DNA of 64,000 nucleotides from Plantago major (Eukaryota > Streptophyta > Magnoliopsida > Lamiales > Plantaginaceae), in NCBI GenBank assembly GCA_026545765.1, contig CM048841.1, positions 4,721,712 to 4,785,711 of the forward strand, written 5' to 3'. The notes beneath the pieces are model-generated. The model had not been told where the DNA came from and searched no databases. It worked only from the letters and a program-made list of their open reading frames with translations. Positions 10,701 to 21,885 of the stretch are shown piece by piece. The translations under genes were made by a program, and so were the position numbers. Positions within the stretch are counted from its first letter, which is position 1. Each line of letters opens with the position of its first letter.

Positions 10701-12629
10701 AAGGGGTGGGGGTGGGTGTAGGGTAGGTAGTTACTCATCACAAGGTCATGATGGCAATATGATTATAAGTGAGAGGAATAGAATGAATAGAATTGTGGTT
10801 TCTTAGCATTTATTATTGGGAATTACACTGCCCTAGGTGAGACACTGATAATAACGTATCATTGCAAGTATTTGTTGCAACTTAATTTGGAGGGTAATTG
10901 TGAATGGAAGATAAAGGTTTAGTTCAATGACCAAAACATGCTTGAGTAGCCTACATGTTTGGAGTTGGAGAATGGAGATCAAACCATAGAAGACTATATC
11001 AATTTCAGATAATAGGAAATATCATAGCATATCATATAGTTTAGTCTAGTGTAATCGAGTGCGACACACATTTGGAATGAAGGAAGTAAGATTTTCTCCA
11101 GGTTTAGGGGAAATATGATCAATCTTGCATGAATTTTGACCTATTAGTGTCTACGAGATCATGATAATAGTCTTACAGGATAAAGCTACTCTATAAGATA
11201 ACCTATGAGTACGTCGTACGTGGGATGTGGCAAAGTAAGAGTATAGATGGAGGATAACTATAAGATCGCTGAGTTGTATGTTTTAGGAAAAACGTGCAAC
11301 TATGTGCAAAGATATACATGCATCAATTAAAGTTTATTTTAAATTTTAAAAATGTTGATTAAGTAGTTATTCAGCTATCTAAAAGGAATTTATAGATGCA
11401 GTTTACGATGAATTTAGACAAACAATGTACTAGTGACATCATTCAACTCAGTTTAACAAAACTAACTAATAAGTTAGCTGGTGGTTGGTTAGATAATGAT
11501 AGGTTAATATATATTCAGTGAAATTTTTTAGTAAATTAAGTAGTCGGTAAACTAGGTGTCTTGCTAAATACAGTATATAAAAATAACATGCTTGTTTTGA
11601 AAATAAGCTAATCGAGTTTATATGTTAGCTGATAAGTCGATGCTAAACACAATCATAAATTTTGTTTACGATGTTTTGGGGACCCAATATCATATAGTTA
11701 GAAATCTCATTTGATTAACTAAAATTCCCATAAGTACATTTATGTATTGTAGTGTGTTTCGATGTAATTTGACATATATTTTGATTAACTAAAACTTCCA
11801 TTTAACTAAACGTATATTTCGATTATGAATCGGTCTTCTATCATAATGGTAGTATGACTGATAAAACTATAAGATAAAATATTTACGAATGAACCATAGC
11901 AAAGTGGTGGACGTATACAAGACAACGGAACGAAACGGATTATTAAAAAGTTGAATTAAATGAATGAGGTATGACCTGACATGATTTACATGTTAAAGGG
12001 GCCTGTGGAAGTATAGACTGAGCGTCCTTGGCGAAAGTCGCTGACCGTATTGTCTATACCGCATTTAAAGCGGGTGCGCCTATTAATTTGTTACCTTGCC
12101 TTGTCAACATTCATTCATTCATTCATTTTACCTATGCACTTTCCCTACCACCCATGACCCTTTATAGCTACCTCCAAATCCTCCATTAATATTCATTGAC
12201 TAGATCGAATGTGCTTGCTAGCTAGCTTCATTTGTTAGTATTAGTTAAGAATATTTATGATGACAATTTCATAATATGCCATGTTTCGGACCACTAATTT
12301 GATTGATATACGTACATAGTTGGCATCCTAGAATTAAATGTTTTATAACAAAGTTAGTTCTTCACAAATATCAGATGCGGCACCTACAAAGGTATAAAAA
12401 TGATTAACTAACTTTAGTTTTCGAATGAATACACTAAACCTTAGGTAAGGTCATGATTTTACTTGAATATCGAGAGAGATCAATCTGAAAAGATGAGTTG
12501 AAGGGTTACACCTTTTTTTAGTCGATTTGCCTAGGACAAGAGTTTAGATTCAAATGTCAAGTAGGGAGATGTCGAATGGGTGCCCGATCTTTACGACTTA
12601 CAGGCTGGAATATAGCGAGTTGGTGAATT
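7727..12629. other. Intergenic, no gene seen
   Basis: AT-rich sequence with only short, unconvincing open frames. One fold-back MITE (8791-8891) is recognisable. Around 10600-10720 is a purine-rich tract followed by a G-rich run; 12110-12126 is a (CATT)n-like run. No promoter or RNA gene could be supported. Confidence 0.5.
8791..8891. mobile_element. Fold-back MITE, 101 bp, TTAATG target duplication
   Basis: The two halves are inverted copies: tatagaattaaa near the left and tttaattctata near the right, with gagtta/aactc arms closer to the centre. The hexamer TTAATG flanks both sides (8785-8790 and 8892-8897), the expected target-site duplication. Confidence 0.65.
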
Positions 12630-13624
12630 ACACTTTTTACTAAACGTAGAACACTTTTTTATATATTGCAAAAGGCCCTTCAACTGATAAAAAATATAGA
12701 ATTAGTCCCATTTTTCGGAAAATTTCTCAAATTATCACATTTTCAAAAATATAAACGTATATACACTACGGTATCATAACACAACAAAAATCAATGTCGT
12801 ACAATCATTAGCCATATTATGCCAATAATGAAGAAGTATAAATTTTTTAATTTGATATTTATATTGTTTATAATTATTTTATTGCGTTCGTATATTTAAA
12901 TTAACTAATATTTCACCAAAATTTCAAAAAATAAAAATAAAAAAAGGACCAAAAACACGTTTGGTAGCCCTCAAGGCTACCGGAATAGCCGTCCGGTAGC
13001 CTTGAAATGGTCCGACAATCCGTCTGGCGGCAGTGATTAGCTACTGGCAGCCTTCAAGGCTGCCAAGGTAAATCTAGCACCCTCGTGCCAGGCGTTGGTA
13101 GCCCTCAAGGTCGCCAGATTTGCAGCAGCTCAAAGGCTGCCATACGGCCCGTTTGGCACCCTTGAGGTCTACCAGATTAAATTTGTCCGTTTCGTGAGTT
13201 TTTTTCGGTTTTTTTTAAGTAACTAAAAATATTATTTTACTGTGTAGGATTTGATTAAATTTGTTTTTTTTTATTTATAACATTGCTCTTAAATTTTAAT
13301 TATGTTTGTTTGAAGATCATAATCACCTTCGTGTTCTTCAATTATGTTTGTTTGAAGATTCGAAGACAAAGATGTATGTTAGAAAGTTGAAATGCATAAA
13401 TAAAAGTATTTTTGGATAAAATCACCTTCGTGTTCTTCGTGTTTTTCTTTTTAAGTTTTTTCGATTTATTCATTTGGATGATAAAATTAATTCGAATAAA
13501 CCTGTTTGATGTTTTTTTAGGTAAAATAGTAATTTTTTCAAATTATTGAACCATTTGTAAATTATAATAATAGTGGTATTATATGTAATATGTAAAAATT
13601 TGTTCTGCGTTTAGTAAAAAGTGT
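12630..13624. mobile_element. ~1 kb terminal-inverted-repeat element with GC-rich core
   Basis: A 31 bp sequence starting ACACTTTTTACTAAACG at 12630-12660 recurs inverted at 13594-13624 with three mismatches. A second partial copy of the motif (gttctacgttta) lies just outside the right end. The interior is AT-rich except for 12956-13190, which is GC-rich and palindromic. No transposase is seen, so the element would be non-autonomous. No target-site duplication was identified. Confidence 0.5.
12956..13190. repeat. Iterated GGYAGCCYTCAAGGCTRCC palindromes
   Basis: Quasi-palindromic 19-mers occur near 12964 (ggtagccctcaaggctacc), 13047 (ggcagccttcaaggctgcc), 13096 and 13157, with half-units near 13001 and 13132. 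They alternate Y/R in matched arm positions. The block is far more GC-rich than anything within a kilobase either side. Confidence 0.7.
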
Positions 13625-14728
13625 TCTACGTTTAACATTCTTGTTGAGTAAATGTATCCTATTTATAGGAGGAAGAGGTGTAGGGGACAATGCAAGAGTC
13701 TTGTCGGTCCTATCAAATCATAACTTATGACGTCGGAATAGGATGACGCGTGTAGGTTACACATACGTTACTATGTTATCGGAAGTCGGACTTCCTCAGG
13801 GTCGGTCCTACTGTTTTTAATCATATCCTTCATAGTAACTAAGAAGTCTTCTCCTTAATGAGGAGGTCGGTCGGACATCTTGCAGTAGGGTCGGTCCTCC
13901 TTGATCCTTTCATACTGGATCTGTCTCATTGGCTCTTACTTCAAGGAAGGACGTTCCTCCCTTACCAGTGGGAGGTTAGTCTTTAGATATAGAGACGCTA
14001 GAACGTCCAAAGTCCCCGCGTTAGTTGGACTTATTTTCACATATCAATATCCTTTACCCATCTCATCCGGATTACTTAATTTTACGGGTTGAATTATGTC
14101 CAACTGGATAAGGTTTGACCCGTGAATTTTCAACCATTATAAGCGATGGACCTGCCATGCATGGACGATGAGCATGGACTAGCAGAGAGCACAACTGTGA
14201 ATTTTCTCCATGGTGTTCATCAATATGTGTGTCTTAGTTTACTCCGTCCGTGTTGGATTCGGTTGCAACCTTCCCCTCTTTGTTAGGAAAAATGAATGCT
14301 TGTACGTACTAGACGATGAAGTGGCCAAGTTTTTCTCCATCTATAGGATTTAGTACGAAACTTGCCAAACTCATAATTGGACGTGGAGAAGTTTGATCTT
14401 GTATTTATAAAGGTTGTGAATTTGGATGCCTGTATTTTGTGGGAGAATTTCTTATGGTTTATGTAATATTCTCTTTTTTATTGATAGAATTTTTATCGTC
14501 TAAAAGAAAATTCACACACACACTTAGAAAACATGTAATTCATATTTTTGTCTTCTTAAACTTGGATGCTTAATGTGACAATAGAGAATCCATATTAAGT
14601 GTCATTCAGTGTCATTTACGTTGACAATATTAATTACGTGTAATTTCACCACCATCCGTTGGCTTTTAACATATATATAGGTGTTGGGACATAGAGATTT
14701 ATGCTAAACTGAATAAATATTGTTTCAA
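13625..14728. other. Intergenic, no gene seen
   Basis: Contains several gtcggtcct motifs (about 13700-13900) that look like degenerate repeats. No open frame here has support as a gene. Confidence 0.4.
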
Positions 14729-16213
14729 TGTAAACTTTTGACTCCGGTTCAGAAACTGTAGATATGGTACTGCTGTGTATTTCGTTTTGTGTACAGGAAA
14801 GAAGAGGAGCTTGTAAACTGAAGGTATAGGACTATTGCTGGAATTGGTGAGAAGAAGGGCAATGGGATTCTGGAATAGTATGTTTGCTGGCGCAAGGAAG
14901 AAAAGGAACTGGAGGGTGACAATTGGACAGGTAAAATTGCAAATGTCAGTACCTCATGATGGGTCGGTTTTTGGTGAGTGATTTTTGCTTAATTAAGTGA
15001 TGAAAGTTTAACAAGCAAAGTGGCCTGTAAATGTTGTTTTGAGGATATAAATGTGCATGTTTCTAACTGGAAGCCACTAGTGTGGTGTGTTTCTCTTTCA
15101 GGTAAACTGTTGGTGCAAGTACAATGGTGAAGGCCCATAATTGTGAATTAAATTACTTGCCACTTGATCCTTGTGGTCATAGAGTGGAGGATTGCGGTTA
15201 GCATGGATGGTAAGCTGACCCTTTTGACTACGCTTTAAATTGCTTGCCACTTGCTTGTTATACGAGCATAGGGTGTATGTGCGTGGAATAAAGTGGTTGG
15301 CTTGTTTGGAATTGACGGTTTTGGTTTGTGCTCTTCTATGACAGGACCTTAAATTACTTGCCACTTGCTCTCTCATGCATAGGGTGGACGGGTGCCGGCT
15401 AATATAGTTTTAGTCCATTTGTGGAATTGACGGATTTGTAGTGTGCTCTTCTATGACCGTACCTTAAATTACTTGTCACTTGCTTTCTCAAGCATAGGGT
15501 GGAAGGGTGCCGGTTAATATAGTTGAGTCCACTTGTGGAATTGCTGGTTTCGATGTGTACTCTTCTACGACCGTACCTTAAATTACTTGCCACTTGCTTT
15601 CTCAAGCATAGGGTGGAGGGGTGCCAGCTAATATAGTTTTGAGTCCACTTGTGGAATTGACAGTTTTGGTGTTTACTCTTCTATGACCGTACCTTAAATT
15701 ACTTGCCACTTGCTTTCTCAAGCATAGGGTGGAGGGGTGCCGGCTAATATAGTTGAGTCCATTGGTGGAATTGACGGTTTTGGTGTGTACTCTTCTATGA
15801 CCGTACCTTAAATTACTTGTCACTTGCTTTTTCAAGCATAGGGTGGAGGGGTGTCGGCTAAGATAGTGAGTATACTCTTGGAATTGACGGATTTTGTGAG
15901 ACTATTGAATCAAATGATTTGGAGGGCATTTTGGAAGATTGGGAGCAGCAGAAAGTTTTTTGGTGTGGTTTGCAAGTTTCTGCCGGACTGTTTGGTTGAT
16001 TGGTATTGCACTTTTTTGGGTTTCTGAATTTTTGGTTGGTAGAGGGAACTATGGAAGCACACTTCTTGTAATTAGAAGATAGGACTTTCTGTCAGGAGGG
16101 TATTGGTGTTGGTTTGTAATTGATTGAGCATCTCTTATGCTCCTGTAAACGCTCTTTAAATTTATAAAAAAAAAAATTCCGTTTTAAAAAAAAAATTGTA
16201 AACTTTTGACTTC
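14729..16213 (+). mobile_element. Non-LTR retroposon with target-site duplications and A-rich tail
   Basis: A 17 bp direct repeat, TGTAAACTTTTGACTCC at 14729-14745 and TGTAAACTTTTGACTTC at 16197-16213 (one mismatch), flanks a ~1.45 kb insert. The insert ends with ctctttaaatttat followed by two runs of A (about 16164-16195) just before the right duplication. That is the signature of target-primed reverse transcription. No reverse transcriptase is visible inside, so this is a truncated LINE, a SINE-like element or a retroposed transcript. A tandem array occupies the middle. Confidence 0.7.
15140..15880. repeat. Seven-copy tandem repeat, ~115 bp unit
   Basis: The marker AAATTACTTGCCACTTGCT (or close variants) recurs at about 15149, 15237, 15351, 15464, 15580, 15696 and 15809. 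Spacing is 88 bp for the first interval and then 113-116 bp. Each unit also holds GCATAGGGTGGAGGGGTGCC and GTGGAATTGACGGTTTTGGT-type blocks. Inner copies are most alike, as expected from unequal exchange. Confidence 0.9.
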
Positions 16214-18509
16214 ACCATGCATCACTTTGATCTATAATATATCAATTAATTCACATTCACCTATAAATGATATTGGAGGCTACATAAATTGAGATGTGTT
16301 TAACTATTTACATTGGAGTATGATACACACTAAATTGTAGTCAGTAGCTCATGATATTTTATAAATTAATTGGTACTAGCTACAAGTGCACTATAATAAA
16401 TTAAATGATGGATCATGAGATACAATAGGTATTGTAGCATGGAAAAAAACTCAGAAAAAAATTGATGAAACGTAACTCAACATGCAATAATTAACAAAAT
16501 TACTTGTGGGAATTATTATATAACATGTACGTGTTTCATGGCGGGCTTCGAAGGTGCGTGGGTGACAAACGACAACTCCAATTTTTGGGACCCGAATGTT
16601 CCATTAGCCTAAAGAACATACTAAAGTTTTATAAATGCATGTATACTTATTTACCTAGACGTGTATGACTCGATAATTCTATATATCTAGAATAGTTTTC
16701 GATGTTTAAGCCTCATGTTGAAATTTAGCATGGGACCCTGAAATTTCTAAAGCGGCCTGAATTAACGTAGGTATATTTTTCTCATACGATGATGATGAAC
16801 AAACGTGAGAGTTGAGATGCCGAGAAGCAGGAGACAAAACAATATTGAATTAATTTAGAACTTAGAAGTGAAATTAAATTGAGGAATTGAGTAGTTAGTA
16901 CAAAGTACAAACCAAACAGCAGGAATTAAGGTACCTCACATCACATGGTGGTAGCAGAATTAATAAGAATTTGTTTACATTAATTTTGATGGTTTTTATT
17001 ATTTATCATTTATTGTTATTATTATATTAAGTTGAGACGGGTACGTACGTAGTTTTCATTTCAACCAAACAAAATTGTAAGTGTGTCGAAAAGTAGCCAA
17101 ATCTCAAAGTTTATTCTCATTCTCCACACTTAACACAGTTTTGTAGGTTGGGTCCACACAAGTCAAATTGGTGGGTCTCATATTGTACAAATTGCAATTT
17201 ACAAAAGTGGGGTGCTTTCTGTCACCTTGCAATTTATGCCACCACATTGTATTGTCATGGAGGAGGTATGTCTCGAGTTTCGACTACTTGAATGAGTATA
17301 CGTTAAAAAAATTAATTAATTAATTTGGGACGAGTTTGAATTAGATCCAATCAATTAAATGAGATAACAATTTTTGAAAAACCACCGAGTGTATATCTAT
17401 TGGTCCTCACAATACACGTGTATGTACTATATGCATATTGTATAGATGTTCCATTTTAACGTCTGAACTGCATTTAGAAAATGGTGAAAAGTTAGAATGG
17501 TGATTAATTGGTAGAATTTAGAATTGATTAATGGCTAATGATTTTAAATATAGGTGTTTATGAATTAGGTGATAAAAATTTAAGCAGATTTTGTAAAATA
17601 ACATAAAAGGGCATTACTTTTATTTTTATTTTCTTTAACGTTTCTCATCGTATTATTAATCTATAGTTTTTTAAATAATAGTACATCACATTTTGTCCAA
17701 TTATTATAATATATATTCTATGTATTTTACAACGCCACTTTAATAACATCATCAAAATTATTAGAAGTTGAAAGAAATATTCGTTGAACATTTTAACTTA
17801 GTAATGAAAAAAAAATCAGTAATTGATGTGTACTACATGTATGCATTTTAAAGAGATGCGGATGCATTAATCCTTATGCTAGTTGCAAACAAGTACACAA
17901 AATGTATAACAAATGATCCAACAATATAAAATATAAGTCGAGAATAATAAAAATAGGTAGTTTTTCCTTCTTTTATTTTTCTAATTTAGGTCAGGGATAT
18001 TTTCGGAATGAAAAAGATAAGAAGTAGCTTTTTTTTAAAAAAAAAGCTAACTTAGGTAAACTTAACCAAATTGGTGATTTAAGAAGGCTCATAGTTCATA
18101 AGTTTTTTATTAGTCGATTCAAAAAAAACCATTGAAATTTGAAAAGTTAGTGAGTAGCAGTTCTAATCTAATTAGACAATTTAATAAACAAATGAATATA
18201 TATTGTCACTTGCTTTTTTTATTGTTCTTCAAATATATGTTGAATTTATCTTCAAATCTCCAATTGCGCTACAGACTATATATAGTTGACTTCCTGTATC
18301 GTAATAAAACGTTATGAAGAGTCGTTGCTTCGTGCAATGCTTTTTTTTCCGAGTAATCGGTTCCAAAACCGATCGTCCTTCACTTCATCGTCTATGGATT
18401 TTAAATAACACCAACTACTATTTTATATAAACTCTTACGTTCATAACATTCATTACTTTAACAAGAAAATTTAACAAGTGATTCACTTTTATTGCACGTC
18501 GATAACTCA
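16214..18509. other. Intergenic, no gene seen
   Basis: Strongly AT-rich. Short open frames such as 18132-18317 have low-complexity translations. No recognisable element. Confidence 0.5.
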
Positions 18510-18762
18510 TACTCCCTCCGTCCCGGAGAACTTCATACATTAAGGTTAGCGCGCAGTTTTATGCGAAAAGTTAAAGCAGTGATATAATATAGAAAAGGTG
18601 GAAAAAAGTGTATTTTTAGTGACAAAAGGTGTAATATAAGTGTAAAGTTGATTGTTTATTATTTGTTGGGTGTGGGGTAGTTTCCTTTTTTGGTAATGTA
18701 TGAAGTTCTGTGGGACAACTAAAAATAGCAAATGTATGAAATTCTGCGGGACGAAGTAAGTA
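18510..18762. mobile_element. Stowaway-like MITE, ~253 bp
   Basis: Left end tactccctccgtcccggaga and right end gcgggacgaagtaagta are imperfect inverted copies of the CTCCCTCCGTCCC terminus of Tc1/mariner-type Stowaway MITEs. The next bases inward (acttcatacat and atgtatgaaattct) also pair. TA duplications are consistent at both edges. Confidence 0.7.
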
Positions 18763-19824
18763 CTAGTGATTAATTCGGCTGGCAACCACTTCCCAATGAC
18801 CCAATCCCATGACCAGCCTATTACGGGCAGTCTAATAAAAATGACTAATGGGAAAGCAATAGTAAAACAGGTTTATGGGTGTATATGGGCCAAATCCAAG
18901 AAACGCCTCGCCTCATTATATTTCAGTAACAATAAAGCCCGTATCGTAAACAAGTGTCATGTGTGTCCACAAAATGTTTGCCAGCCATAAAGCCCAAACA
19001 CATAGTTTGGACTGTAAAGTTTCACATCGTTCCGTTACATTTGTGGGAGAATTAAAAGTCCGAAGAAATATGTCCAAATTTCATAAATTCAAATATATTT
19101 AGGATAATATTTTATTTTATTTTAGATATATAATGTGTTAAAATTTAGAATTTGCTTTTAATGAATCCGAAAACATGTACTACTACTTAAATAGTATAAA
19201 CTTTACAACTAGCCGAACTCGTTGCCACATATACGAGTCAGGAAGTACTTTGATAAGTTACAAACAAAGTCATAAAACCACTAAGGCCATACATTCTAAA
19301 GATCCGAGCAACTAAACTACGTATAATTCTTGAGCGACTCATAAGTCCAAATCAACATGGAAAAATTGAATTTTACTCATCCATGTATGTTTACGCATAT
19401 CCTTTTCTGGAAGCTACGTAGAGCGGAACTACGAAAAACACTCACAATGCGTGGGATTCAACATAAAACTCAACTGGAGTTGAGTCATGGAGTTGATTTA
19501 GTATCTAAATTGGTGTTTAGGATTTAAAGTTTTCGTGTTTTGTTATTAATGTACTATTGATGAGATTTAGTATTACATTTGAACTTTGAAGTTTTACGTT
19601 TCGAAGTCGATGAATACTAATCCAATTCCAATAGCATAATGTAAATTGAAAAAGCAACCCGGAAAAATTTGCAAAACTAAAACTCGACTCGATAGCCAAA
19701 ACGGATTCTCCATTGACACGTAATCATCTTCCCTATCACATAAACAGCCAGTGTTCTGTTCCTATACTGATTAACACTACTGTACCTATCTTCTTCAAAA
19801 CACAGCAAAACCAGATAGACAAAA
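18763..19824. other. Upstream region of the oxidoreductase gene
   Basis: No gene seen. It must include the promoter of the plus-strand gene starting at 19825, but I could not pick a convincing TATA box. Confidence 0.35.
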
Positions 19825-21324
19825 ATGGCGGATCAAGGCGATACCACAGTGCGATTCGGGATAATGGGTTGCGCGGAGATCGCCAGAAAGATGTCCCGAG
19901 CCATAAACTTATCCCCAAACTCCTCCATCGTTGCCGTTGCCAGCCGTTCAATTGAAAAGGCCAAACATTTCGCAATTCGCAACCAATTATCCCCAAATGT
20001 CAAGATTTACGGCACCTATGAGGAATTGCTTGACGACCCATTTGTTGATGCTGTGTATATGCCTCTGCCGACTACCCTGCACGCCAAATGGGCGGTGATG
20101 GCTGCTCAAAAAGGTAAGCATTTGGTGCTGGAGAAGCCTACTGCCATTGCCGTTAAGGTGCTCGACGAAATGCTCCAAGCGTGTGATGACAATGCAGTGC
20201 AGTTTATGGATGCCAGTATGTGGTATCATCATCCTAGGACTGCTAGAATGAAGGATCTGATCTCGGATTCCAAGCTTTTTGGGCCTGTTAAGTCTGTAAG
20301 TATGCTGTTTCTTTGTCTGTATAATGGCATTTGATCATCAAACTTGTATAGAGGTGTATTCGACTGGAAATTTAATATGGGGCGGAGTTTGTCTCCCATG
20401 AGATTCGAACCCAGGTGATAACATTAGTATGTTTTCATGGTTCTTGTTGCAGCAAGTTTGGATTTTTAATAGAAGTTAATAGTCTGCTTTCTCTTAGAAT
20501 GTGATCTGCTAATGTACTGCAATGGATACTAGTCCATAGTATAATAGTGATGATAACATCCAGCTTAATTTATAGCTTGCTTTCATCTTAACTTCTAAGA
20601 TATATCCATCATGATGGTTGAAGATTTATACGGTTTTAGATAGCACTGAGTGACCAATCCAATTTGTTCTGAATCTGAATGAGTTTATACTTTATGTGGT
20701 TATCAGATCCACAGTTCATCATCGTATTGCCCTCCGCCAGAAATTCTAGAGAATAACATACGAGTAAAGCCGGATTTAGACTCTCTCGGTGCATTAGGAG
20801 ATGCCGGATGGTACTGCATTGGTGCCATATTATGGGCTATGAACCAGAAATTACCAACTACAGTGACTGCCCTGCCGGGTACGCTTAAAAATGCTGCTGG
20901 GGTGCTTTTAACTTGCAGTGCCTCATTGCACTGGGAGGAAGAAGAAATTGTTGCAACATTCTTCTGTTCTTTTGTCGCACATGAGACAATGGATCTGGCG
21001 ATATATGGTTCAAATGGGACACTTCATGTTAAAGACTTGGTAATACCTTATGAGGAGACTTCTGCACCATTCTGCTTCACTTCTGGTGCTAAATTTGTTG
21101 ATAAGCATATTGGGTGGAATGTGAAACCTCAAGAGATTCACGTCTCTACTCAGTTACCACAGGAGGCTAGGATGTTTCAAGAGTTCTCCAACATGGTGAA
21201 AGGCATTAAGGATCTTGGACTTAAACCGGATACCACGTGGGCTCTTACTAGCAGAAGCACTCAACTTGTGATGGATGCAGTGAAGAATTCTATAGATAAC
21301 GGCCATAAAGCTGTTCAGATGTAA
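19825..21324 (+). CDS. Gfo/Idh/MocA family oxidoreductase (At4g09670-like), 2 exons
   Basis: Exons 19825-20295 and 20707-21324 join in frame (GT at 20296, AG at 20705-20706) to give 362 codons plus TAA, the usual length for this plant family. The N-terminal Rossmann fold shows VRFGIMGCAEIARKM (residues 9-23), with MPLPTTLHAKWA (79-90) and the dinucleotide-family EKP motif (103-105). A WYHHPRT segment lies at 133-139. Exon 2 supplies the C-terminal alpha/beta domain (GALGDAGWYCIGA near its start). The protein is expected to be an NAD(P)-dependent soluble dehydrogenase. Plant members are annotated as dihydrodiol dehydrogenase or D-xylose dehydrogenase-like, but the substrate is not known. No lesions are visible. 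It is convergent with GEX1, whose stop lies ~560 bp downstream. Confidence 0.93.
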
Positions 21325-21885
21325 GTATGTGTCCCAACACTGGATCTTGACCATAATTAATAACTTCATCTTCTCTTCCATTGGCTTGCCCCAGGCCTGT
21401 TGAAGCAACTTGCAGATTATTTATGCAAAAGTTCAAATGTTTGTCTACTAGTTCATGTGTAGGTTATTCCAGATTCCGGACTAATGTGTTTCATCGATCG
21501 TGAAGATTATGTTTATTTGAATATAAATCTGTTTATGAGTTCCAGTTCATATGAAAAGCTGAGTTGAAATTCATGCACCGGATTCAGCTTTTCATAGCAG
21601 TTCAGGTACAGACCATAATGTCGATTATGAACTTAAAAGCTACATGCATGATTACTCGGGACAAACTCGTTCCTTGGCATATCAATGTAAGTAGTAAAGA
21701 GCGCTATAAATTCAATTAAAAGAGCAAAGATATATTTTTTCTGCCACCATGATCATACAGAGATTATGTTATAGCATAGGTATGCCTTTACTAATTACTA
21801 TATTTCATATAGTTCAAGATAATGTAATTCTTCTAAAACTTAGAATTTGTTAGTTTAGGATATAATGTATGACTTGTAGTATATG

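Noticed and set aside
15098..15835. Minus-strand frames repeating QVASNLRYGHRR
   Set aside because: They are translations of the 115 bp tandem repeat, broken between units; no start, splice or domain support.
15140..15880. Regular repeats considered as a CRISPR array
   Set aside because: Units are ~115 bp with no unique spacers, in a plant genome, inside a retroposon.
20380..20425. B-box-like ggttcgaatct (minus strand) in the oxidoreductase intron, considered as tRNA or SINE
   Set aside because: No A box at the right distance, no cloverleaf, no A-tail or target duplication found.
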